From the NCBI GenBank assembly GCA_025399215.1, contig MU621091.1, positions 148,027 through 212,026 on the forward strand: 64,000 nucleotides of DNA. Reading direction: 5' to 3'. Shown here one piece after another: positions 9,777-19,561 of this stretch (position 1 is its first letter; every line of letters begins with the position of its first letter). Under the pieces are notes generated by a model. The model was given only the letters and a program-made list of their open reading frames with translations, made no database searches and was not told the DNA's origin. The stretch comes from Globomyces pollinis-pini. Taxonomy: Eukaryota; Chytridiomycota; Chytridiomycetes; Rhizophydiales; Globomycetaceae. The position numbers were made by a program, and so were the translations under genes.

Positions 9777-12700
9777 CGGTCCATCTTCTTCTTCATCACT
9801 CGATTCTTCTTTTGGTTCTACCTCTAAACTCTTGGAGTAAAGTTCATCTTCACTCATCAAACATAACTTTTCTGGATCTCCTAATTTCTTTAGAAAATCT
9901 TGAATTTGTGGAACTGGAATTAAAGCGTATGGAGTCAATTGATATTTTTGAATTTCTTTGATTAAACTGTAAACCTTTCGACGTTTGTCAAAATTAATGA
10001 AATGGGATTCGGGCAAGAAATCTGGATTTCCCAAGTCACAAAAAGTTAAATCAGTCAAGAATACACCTAGAAATCAATAAAGGAATTTGGTTACCCAAAA
10101 ATGGAATTGCAGGAGGTTCAAGTTGTTTTAAACCTGTATTTTAGTTACCTAAATGACTTACATTTTCTATAATTTGCATATTGGAATTTTGGACTAACGA
10201 TTTCTTGCAATTCTTTGTAAGCTATTTTGATTGCATTAGGACACAAAAGCCATATACCTTCTCTTACTTTTGGGAATCGTTCTTCAAGATACTACATGTT
10301 TAGTCTTTCATATAAATTACACTCCAAGTTTTATGTAGCCTTCCAACAGGTCCCATGGATAGACCCGCAACAATTGTAGTAACCGCAGTCAGATTGTTCA
10401 ATTCTTTACAATGCTAACGTTATGTTTTTCCTGATTGATTACCATTGCAACGGTAATAAAATACTTAAGTACATTGACTCTTGTTTTCAGAGCATCATTG
10501 TTGACGATGCAAGTGGAGGTCCAAAATGTAAACTAGCGAGAAGTTAATAATCACTTTCAATACCTCATTAGTGTGTCGGATCATTTTGGAAATATCCGAG
10601 TTTGCACTTCCTGGTAGATGACGTTTACAAACAGCAGGACGTGTATAGTTGGCAACTTCTTTTCGGTATCTGCTTTCCCATATCTGATCCAAACATTCGT
10701 ACGGTTGTACTTTTCCATATAACTCAAACTCAATAAGTGTCAATTGTCGTGCAATTTCGAGTGGATCAATGTCCAAAAATGCTCTCCCATCACTCTGTAG
10801 TAATGTCAAAGGATCGGCTCCAAATCTAGCTGATGGCAAAATGGATCTTGGGAATGCTGTTTTTTCATAAATTATAGTTGCTAATACTTTAGCATGGTCA
10901 TGTTCGGATAGCTATCAATTAATATCAACAATCAGTAGCACCTTTTTTTCCAAGGTTTCAAGAATTTGTAATGCCATATTTTCGAAATCAAAAGTAACCT
11001 TTTTGCTAATAAAATCTCGAAACTTTAAAATCAAGTTCTCATTATCAACAAAGTCTTCTTCAAAATGATTTTGCATCCAGTACAATAGTACATGACACAC
11101 TCTAAAAAATCAGTTATTTTGTAGTTTGTACTTTAATCGAACTTGAACCACTTTTTTATCCATATAAATTTCAAATTTTCGTTGATTTAAGCCAGAAGGA
11201 GGGGTAATATCGTATCTTTTGAACAGTTGATCCATTAATTCTACACTGGTTGTAAATGAATGATGCGTGAGAATAAACGCTGGCATGAAATCCTCATCTA
11301 TGATATACGTTATTGAGATCAATTTACCAGCAGATGCAATATGGCTTGTAAGTAACTCTACCAATTTTCCTAATCTCCCTCCTTTTATTTTGTGAATCGT
11401 ACCAGTTTCATCCATTACCACACCTTCATTTGTTTCCCTCAACATAACCAGATCGTCAATATTTAATTCTCGAACTGCTTTTTTGTCCACTGATTGGGAA
11501 TCTCCAAGCACTTGCGCTTCCCACATCTGAAACAACTGTTTAACTCTCTCATTAGCGAGACATTCTTTCTTCCAGTTTTCTTCCCGTCGTCGATCTTCCG
11601 TTCCAGTATGCCGAACAACTACTGCAGTCTCCTTGGAAATCATAACCAATCTTTTAACTGCTTTTACACATGGTAAACAGCTCTTGATCATTTCCAAAGA
11701 AGCATTTGGTGGTGGCAAAGGAGCAGAAGCAACTTTACCTCGAACCATTACAATTTTTGCAGTGGATCTCACGTCTTCTAATGCTTGTCTAAATAGAGGC
11801 TTAATCGGTGTTGGAAATTTAGTTATTTGTAACTTTATATCAGAACTTTCCAATCGTTTAATGTCATTTTCATCAAATGTCAAATCATCTGAAAATTCTT
11901 TCAATAATTCAAATCCCAAAATTTCTTCGATAATTGTATCTGATCTCGCATTAACGATAGATGTTGCTTGTATAAATTCTTCAGCTAAATGTTGCTCGTG
12001 ATACATCTTCAAATCACTGACGGATGCTACAAATTGTTTTAATAGAGAATCCAAGGTTTCAAAGAATTGAGCATCTGCTAACTTTTCCTCATTTCCAAGC
12101 ATATCCACACTAGATTGTCGAGATCCCATATCATATTTTTTGGACATCTCTTCAATCAACTTTAAATCATTTTGTCTCTTGTATTCACTATAACTTAAAC
12201 CACCTTTTGCTGTAATATCCCTTTCTGAGGCAACCATTTTAGTTTTCTCTGCAGGTGCTTCTACAACTGACTCTTCAAAGGGTACAAACTAATGTTTCAA
12301 CAACTTATGAATCATACCGAAACTTCGAATTTTTTATCTAACATAGGAAATGTTCCTAACGTGTTGGCTAGTAATACCAATTCCCGGGATGATGATGCTA
12401 AGCTTGCAGCCTCTTTTATCATGTCCGTGACCGCATCTGGAGGTGGCCAGACACCAATTGCCATTCTTGTAGATATCATCAATTGTTTTGGAAAATCGGT
12501 AATGATAATTTTACTCCACTCTTTAATCTTCTTTTTGACTGAAGTGTCAAATATACTATTTGTAGAGGATTTCTCACTTTGTTCTATTGCTCGAACAATC
12601 TCTGCAGCACAATGATTGGCTTTAGCAGAAATGGCAATATAATGATGTTTTATGTTACGATTAGCTGCCATAACAAGCTGCACTACACATTGAAATACTT

Positions 12701-14439
12701 CCAACCATAATCCATCTAATTCAGTTCCATAATCTGGCATTTGTTCCGCTAATGCCATTATAGCATCCGAATTACTTCCAATGATTCCCTATTGTTTTTA
12801 GTTTTGATTAAAATACTTCTAGATTTAATCCTTGTCTGAAACCAAGGTTGGATCTTCTCGCTTTCGCCATTCGTGATAAAGAGTTTCCAGTATTGGAATT
12901 GGACGCTGTCACAACCGATGATGTCTTTAAATTTGAACTATCATTTTCTGGAATTCCATTTGTCAAAAGTTTATTTATATCAGCTACGATATCATTGTCT
13001 TCGGTTGTAAAAAAGATGAATTTTTCTTGAATCATACTGGAACGACGTAATTGTGGAGCGGATGCAGCACCATTGATAGTACTTGCTAATGTAGCTGACA
13101 ACTCTTTTCGATGTGGAAGAGCTTCAATTCCTTTTCCAAACCAAGCATTTTTCTCTACTGCTATCTTTTTCATGTAAAGAATTCCTTTTGGTAACCAATA
13201 TTCAACATCATCATCTACTTTAGCTTTTTTTTGAAGAAGTAATTCTACAGAGCGTTTTCTTCTGGACCATGCAGCAATCATTAATGCTGATCTACCATTT
13301 CCTGGTCCACATCTAATATCCAAATCACATTTTTGTTCAAGAAGATAATCAGTTAAAGTATTATGACCATTATAAACAGAAGCCATCAAAGGGGTCATTT
13401 GACCTGGTGGACTTGGTATGCCTTGTTCTTGAAAACTAAGAACTGCTCCTTCTAATGATCCATTATTCTGATGAAGTATTTTAACAATTTTTGTATGTCC
13501 ACCAAGTGCTGCCCAAACCATGGCTGTGTTTCCATTATCGTCGAATTCATCCACTTTACAACCCTTGGACATCAACTCTTTGACCAGATTGAGGTGTCCA
13601 CGTAGACTGGCCTTCATCAATAAAGTGACACCTGCATCATCAGCATAATCAACTGTTTCTGGCTTTAACACCGACATTAAAGGTTTCTCAAAACCTAGAT
13701 ATGCAGCATCAGCTAATGTCAACACTTTCATTTCCAAAGAAGATCGAATAATATCTACATCTTCCATTACCAATTGTTCCGCTACTTTAGTGGTTTTCCC
13801 GGTAATAAACGGACCCAATAATGCTTGATATGCCATTGTAGGATTTGTTGCTGCAGTAGGTCTTAATTCAATATTCATTGACCTTCGACGATATTTCTCA
13901 TGTGCTGGTTGTTCTTTCATATCTGATTTCAACGCTCCACATTGAGTTAACGTCTTTGCAACTTTTGTAAATCCCATTATTTGAGCAATTTGTAATGGTG
14001 TAATATTACTTCGATTAGCAATGTTTGGATCTGCTCCTTTCAATAATAACAAGCATGTCATTACCTAAATTGTTAATTCAAATAAATACGTGATCATTCT
14101 GAGAAGCTGTTAAATGTAAAGGCATGTTTCCATTTGTATCAATTGGACTGTTTACGGATAGATTGACATTATCATTAAATACTCGACAAAAGTTTCTTGC
14201 ACCTTCAATATTTAAATCTTTACAATAATCAAATAGTTTTCTAGCTTTCTTTTCATCTATTTCTGATATACTTGTTTTCTTTGATTTTCCATTATCAACC
14301 TCAACTGGAGTTGTTAAAAAACTTAATGATTGATTTGGTTTAGATACGCTTTTAATCAATATTTTTGATTATATTACCCATCTTTTAGTTTTTGTTTAGA
14401 AAATGCTGCAGTGACAGAACCCCATTTAAGAGCATCCAT
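9774..14439 (-). CDS. Ankyrin-repeat Ras guanine-nucleotide exchange factor
   Basis: Twelve exons joined by eleven introns (25-31 nt) give a clean 1,449-residue frame, with ATG at 14439. From N to C: about 450 residues of ankyrin repeats (several G-H-x-x-I/L-V and N-x-x-T-P-L type units), then a Ser-rich linker. Next come two helical modules that each start with a P-P-P-[DN]-A signature (A-I-G-V-W-P-P-P-D-A and S-A-P-L-P-P-P-N-A). A RasGEF-N domain follows (G-T-I-H-K-I-K-G-G, then D-I-T-P-P). The CDC25-type catalytic domain has D-P-L-E-I-A-R-Q-L-T-L-I-E, F-T-F-W, N-L-T-A-V-T-T-I-V-A-G-L and the F-P-K-V helix. The C-terminus is acidic. It should load a Ras-type GTPase with GTP at a membrane; the ankyrin part probably gives partner specificity. 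The stop codon abuts the minisatellite. Confidence 0.9.
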
Positions 14440-14585
14440 TTTAGAAGTACAAAATCGCGTGAAAAAGTTAATTGAGCTTATTGTAAAATTTTATATTAAT
14501 ATGATCAATTATGATGACTTTTGTGATGCTACCACACCAATCAGATTCCATTCCTTTACAATTGACGCTATACATGAGGAGTCAT

Positions 14586-15703
14586 TTATTTACATTTCCA
14601 AAGCCTTAACTTTCCATCATCACCAGATGATACTAATACTGTTCCTGTAATATTCCATTCCACCCTCCATACTTCAGATTCATGATCTGGTAAATCTGCA
14701 ACTAGTTCGACATTAAAGATATTGCGCTATCAAGTTAGTGAAGTGGAAAGAGTTACATTTGAATTGGAGCTTGAAGGTTTTGGAGTCAATTGAAATATTC
14801 TAACATGTCCATCACTGCATGCCGTAGCAATAAGTTGATAGCTTCTATTGTTTTTTAGAACCCAAGAAACATACCTTCCACAACTTGGTGCCCAAGCTAC
14901 ATCTCTAACAATACCTGTATGACCACCCAATGATTCATATGCACTCCAATTATTTTGAGCATCCACTCGAAAGATTTTCACGTTGTTTTCCTTACCACAA
15001 CCAATAGCTAACATTTGTGGTTGAAATCTGGAGGGACACCAAGATAAACAAAATCGAGCTTCGGATTCTTTTGATCCACCAGAGACAATTTCAAAATCAT
15101 CCTAGTTCTATAAATTCATCATAAATTACTGTTAATGTCCAATTTGATGTATTTGAAGGATCCATCGCTTCATAAATTCGTAACACTCCATCTGCAGCAC
15201 AGCATGCCTGTAGATTTTAAAAGTTGAAGTTTCATACCAGTTTTAGGCCCAAATGGTTAGGTGCGAAACTCACATCTTGGACTGTCGCTTTTGCTGCTGG
15301 TAATCGTACTTTTTCTGACCATCGTTTCCCACTATTTTTAACCTCTTAATATTAATGAATGGTTATATAAATACCTCCTTCTTGCTCTTCCCATATTTTG
15401 ATGGTGCGATCAAATGAACAAGAACAGATGACTTGCCCAAATTCTGGATGTGCGAAAGATGCCTTTAACACAGCACTATCATGGCCCTATCTATTAAAAA
15501 TATACGAAGGTCTACTCGCCAAGTGTCATTAATTGACCATTCATTATCTAAAAAATCCCATACTTTGATTTGATGATCAGATGAACATGTCTAGAAGATG
15601 AATTGATATGATGTGATACCACTAGTCTAGTCCCGTAATGATCATATGAAATATCGTGAATAATATCATTATGGGCAGCTGGAAATTCTGAGATGGTTTC
15701 CAT
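14586..15703 (-). CDS. SEH1: Nucleoporin SEH1-like WD40 protein
   Basis: Eight exons with seven introns of 28 to 30 nt; 303 residues in one frame. WD-repeat blades are visible: [11 protein letters not shown] near the start, [38 protein letters not shown], and [11 protein letters not shown]. The order and the wording of the first blade and of S-F-A-H-P-E-F-G fit SEH1 rather than SEC13. SEH1 is a small propeller in the Nup84/Nup107 nuclear-pore complex and in the SEA/GATOR2 complex at the vacuole. The gene lies 146 bp downstream of the RasGEF start on the same strand. Confidence 0.85.
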
Positions 15704-15870
15704 GAAAAAAGTAAAACAAAGAACACTCTGTTAGAACAGTGAATGGAGTATATTAACAGTAGATTGCCTTGAATCTCTGCATGGAAATTGCTATTAAAAG
15801 TGGTTCGTTAATACTGTCAATTAACTGCAGTATCACTAATTGATTGGTCCGTTGTTTCTTAAAAAGACTC

Positions 15871-16428
15871 TTATTTCTGAAGATAGTAATCAAAAGTAAT
15901 TCCTCGGTTAACCCAGAATCCTTTTCCATACGTTATACAAAGCTCTTGGTTTTTCTTGATTGGTAATTTGGACCATACTCCCATTGAAACAATTCCCTTT
16001 GCGTTTCGATATAGTTTAAATTCAACGTTTGGTTGTTTGCAAACTCCTCGAAAGTCATTAATAAATCGACCTTCGTTTCCCTTTAATTCGGCATCAATTG
16101 AAAACTCTTTATCAAAATGAAGAATATAATCACTGGTTATAGAAGCATTTTCATCATCTGTTATGACACCACGATAGTCAAGAATATGAGATTTCGGTGG
16201 AATGTTTTTCAATGCAAATAAACCAAATGCTGGATATGCTGGATGTTTTGAGTCTGTTATTTGTTGTATACGCACACCTTTACATATACCAGTTACTTGT
16301 TCATCTACTACTTCAATTTCTTTTGACAAATCAAGGTCAGAGTTACAATAAAATCCAGGCATCTTCGTATCCCATACATTTAAATTGATAAATTCCACTT
16401 CGTTTGGCCAATTTTTCGGTTTGGTCAT
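15871..16428 (-). CDS. Small stand-alone SET-domain protein
   Basis: A single exon of 185 residues. A post-N SET core is visible: G-L-F-A-L-K-N-I-P, I-L-D-Y-R-G, F-I-N-D-F-R-G (in place of the usual N-H-S) and I-T-Y-G-K-G-F-W near the end. The protein is nearly all SET domain, with no pre-SET, post-SET cysteines, or other module. Such minimal SET proteins occur in fungi, plants and oomycetes with mostly unknown targets. The Asn-Asp-Phe-Arg-Gly loop with N-V-E-F is typical of that group. Methyltransferase activity is an inference from family. Confidence 0.78.
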   Translation of the reverse strand: MTKPKNWPNEVEFINLNVWDTKMPGFYCNSDLDLSKEIEVVDEQVTGICKGVRIQQITDSKHPAYPAFGLFALKNIPPKSHILDYRGVITDDENASITSDYILHFDKEFSIDAELKGNEGRFINDFRGVCKQPNVEFKLYRNAKGIVSMGVWSKLPIKKNQELCITYGKGFWVNRGITFDYYLQK

Positions 16429-16706
16429 TCAGAACTCAAAAATAAAAAAAAATAAAACACAGACTAGCCTATGAAAACTAAAATGCTGAAATAGAATCAT
16501 CTTACAGATGCTCTTACAATAATAGAAAATGCAGATGCATGTTCTGAATGTGAATGTTGAGACACGTTTGTAAAGGGATTTGAAATTATATGATTAAGAA
16601 AGGACAGTCATATTGCATATTGAGACAAATTTACCAAAAGGTAATCCATTTTAAAGTAAGTATTTAAAGCACAATACATCATCTAATGAATTTTTTTATA
16701 AAAGCT
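16429..16706. other. Intergenic, no gene seen
   Basis: About 280 AT-rich bases between the SET start and the end of the next minus-strand gene. No ORF with support and no repeat. Confidence 0.35.
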
Positions 16707-18187
16707 TTAAATCTCTAGGCCAACCAGTCTTGAAGAAGGGTGAAATTTGCTACTGCGCTGGAGTTTATCTGCCGAGAATAAATTATTTTGCTCAATTCTA
16801 TCCGCTGCATCTTTTTTGGATTTAATCACTTCCGAGAGTCTCTTCAAAGGATTTGCGAGTAATTCACACTGTGTCTTTAATAAATCCCGTTCTCGTGTCG
16901 TAAACTATTTGTTAAATAGGATATTTGTTTACTCCTCTAGTGTAAGCGCTTTTTGATAATGTCAGCTTATGAGTATGGTGTGTATGCTCATAACGATATT
17001 CGACCTCCCATTGGGTTCTTTCTGATTGGGTACCCTATAGTTACAATCAATACTGATAAATCAAATACCACTGTTTTATGGAATGTAAACCAAACTGAGA
17101 CAGTAGCTTTAGGAATAGGATTTTCCATCGTAGGTTTGCAGAATATAGTCTGATAGGTCAATGTTCGAGTTTCCTTGTTATAATCTCGTAACAATGTATG
17201 GAAATTCCATGATCCTTTTAAACAGTCAATGTTTCACTGGATTACCATCGACTTTTAATCGTGCATCCACATATTTTCTTTTAATGAATGTTTTTGGTGT
17301 TCGATACACGCTTCCAGTCTCAAATTCCGTTGATATCAAACCTGGGGTGACAATTCTGTACTTTAATTGTTCTGATTCTGATACGCTCTCAACCACAGCT
17401 TGATTTGATGGCACACTCTCAACTGCAGCTTCATTTGATGGGACACTCTCGACCGCAGCTTGATTTGATGGTACACTCTCAATCACATCTTGATTAGAAA
17501 TCTCTTCGATGATCTGATTCGCGTCTGTATTGATAATAGATGTTTCCTGTGCGATATCCTCTTGGGTTTCGAGTGGGACGACGTTGGTTGGGACAACATT
17601 TTCAGTTAGATCCTGTTTTTGCTTTCCCTCAACAGGTTCCTGTTCATTTGTGCTGCTAATTGAATCACGATTTGCATTTTGTTCACTTTGATAGATTAAT
17701 AAATCATCTTTGTTAACAATTCCCTCATTTAAATAATTCACTTGCCAAAACTGTAGAATAATGGATAAGATTGCTTGTGTTTCGGATTCCAAATCTTCTA
17801 CTTCACTAGTATCCTGAACAATTAAATGAATTATAAATTACCATCTGTACTGCGTATACGAAAAGTGAGAAATTCGTGACGTCAGTAATTGACCAACTGA
17901 CTTCACTTACAAAGCATGACTCCATCATAGCTGGGGGCTTTTTAAAACTTAAATGGACTGATTCATGCGTAACTGCTATTAGAACATTGTCCTTCCCCAA
18001 AACACACGTCCAGTAACTTATCACACCTAATCAGAATCTATGAGTATAAAGTGATTTGCATATGTAATAATAATTGAGGAAAGATATTGAAAATATTTAT
18101 ACCCAGTCCGTAAGAATATTGTATTCCTACGTAAAGTTGTCCCTTGACAATTCTACCCAAGAGGTTTAAGCAACACGTAAAATCCAT
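16707..18187 (-). CDS. Hypothetical protein with 10-residue tandem repeats
   Basis: I assemble six exons from ATG 18187 to stop 16707. The introns are 76 nt (18027-18102), then 28, 31, about 34 and 28 nt. They give about 427 residues in frame. The first 120 residues look like a compact beta-rich domain. An acidic linker follows with about three and a half copies of E-S-V-P-S-N-Q-A-A-V. The C-terminal third is mixed, with W-E-V-E-Y-R-Y-E-H-T-H and a charged helical tail. No signal peptide or membrane segment, and no family recognised. The start lies inside the 5' extension of the divergent proton-channel ORF, which argues that the channel starts further downstream. The splice site near 17,035 is uncertain. 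Confidence 0.6.
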
Positions 18188-18344
18188 CAGAGTATTTCAT
18201 AATAATGGATTACAACTGTTTTACCTTGTTGGCTCTATCAAGAACTCTCAATCAAATCATAGCACCCAAAAATTAAAACACCGTCACCCTCAACACCCAA
18301 ATTCACAAACGCCATCAAAGTATAAAAGACGCGAAGATAAGACT

Positions 18345-19019
18345 ATGAATAGTTATATAAACAAAATGGGATATGAAGAAGAAGTATGGATGGACTATAA
18401 TGAAGATGGAATTGAACCCGTATCAAAGAGTCCTACTGTCATCAAAATTGCAAATATTATTGAATCACCAACATATGAAAAATCCATCATTCTTCTATTG
18501 ATTTTTGATGTTATTTTTGTTATGGGAGAAATCTTGATTGAATTCATTCATTTGGGTGAAAAAAAGTGTCCAGATCTATTGGAACCAACATTCTTATCCC
18601 CTGAAGATAATCTTCCCAAAAAGAAACCAAAGGGTACCTTGTACAACATTGAAAAGTTCTGTTATGTTGCATCTGTAACCATCCTAGTGATTTTCGTAAT
18701 TGAAAATCTGGTAAAGATGGCTGTATTTGGTCCAAAGTATTATTCAAAATTGAAGAATGCACTTGATTTCGCTTTGATTCTTACTTCACTTGCCATAAGT
18801 TTGTTCCTTCATGGAATATCAGAATCATTAGTTGCTCTATTGGTAATTCTACGATTTTGGAGAGTCATTCATGTGATTAAATCTGGAAAGAAATTATTGG
18901 GTAAGAAGGAGATGAAGAATTTAGAGGCTAAAGAACTTGAATGGGAATCTCAATTAGAAATTTATCGAAGTCAAATTCACCATCTGACTTTAAGACTCAG
19001 TAGATATGAGAAAGTTTAA
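18345..19019 (+). CDS. Voltage-gated proton channel, Hv1-like
   Basis: A single-exon voltage-sensor protein of 224 residues from the Met at 18345. An in-frame Met at 18144 would add 67 basic residues, but it would overlap the divergent gene. Four membrane helices are visible. S1 carries Asp55 and Glu62 (F-D-V-I-F-V-M-G-E), aligning with the proton-selectivity Asp of animal Hv1. S2 has Glu120, S3 has Asp141, and S4 reads R-F-W-R-V-I-H-V-I-K. The R-x-W-R signature is diagnostic for Hv1. No pore domain follows; instead there is a charged coiled coil (about 182-224), as in dimeric Hv1. Predicted function is voltage- and pH-gated proton extrusion. The third S4 charge is His176 instead of Arg. Confidence 0.9.
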   Translation: MNSYINKMGYEEEVWMDYNEDGIEPVSKSPTVIKIANIIESPTYEKSIILLLIFDVIFVMGEILIEFIHLGEKKCPDLLEPTFLSPEDNLPKKKPKGTLYNIEKFCYVASVTILVIFVIENLVKMAVFGPKYYSKLKNALDFALILTSLAISLFLHGISESLVALLVILRFWRVIHVIKSGKKLLGKKEMKNLEAKELEWESQLEIYRSQIHHLTLRLSRYEKV

Positions 19020-19156
19020 AACCTTTAATTCTTACCATTTTTATCATGTACCTTTTGCAATAAATACTCCCTTTACATTATCTTGTTGCTTTCTTGATCC
19101 AAAATATCTAGATTCTCTTTTCATTGACATCGTAAAAATTTTCCAACTGAAAATTA

Positions 19157-19500
19157 ATGGATTTCAATCACCTCAGCGTTGAAAACAGAGAAAGACTAGC
19201 AATGGTGGAACAGATGAAAACCGTAAGGAATAGTATACAAAATCTAATTAGGTAGACGTTTTGGTTAATGGGTCTTCAAGAGGACACTGTTCGAGAATGC
19301 TTTATGACTTGTGTTAACGATTTGACCACCAAAACTTTATCAACTCCTGAAGTATAATTCATATAATATTAATACTGTAGAAAAATTGCTCTACAAAATG
19401 TGCAGAAAAGTTTATGGGATTCTTGGATAGAGCTCAATTCAAAATGAAAGTCCATCAAATAAAGGAACGTGCACAAATGGAGTTGGATAATCAGTCATAA
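19157..19500 (+). CDS. TIM9: Small Tim chaperone, Tim9-like
   Basis: Three exons, 19157-19222, 19256-19351 and 19381-19500, with introns of 33 and 29 nt give 93 residues. Twin C-x3-C motifs are present: E-C-F-M-T-C-V-N-D and N-C-S-T-K-C-A-E-K-F. They are separated by a T-K-T-L-S helix turn, as in the Tim9 branch of the small Tim family. These form a hexamer with Tim10 in the mitochondrial intermembrane space that escorts hydrophobic precursors to TIM22. Tim9 versus Tim10 or Tim13 was judged from the K-T-L and C-A-E-K-F wording, so the subtype is moderately sure. Confidence 0.82.
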
Positions 19501-19561
19501 AAGAGAAAATGTTGGGATTTATTTCATGTCTTTTTAATATATTAATAAAAAAACTGCTAGC

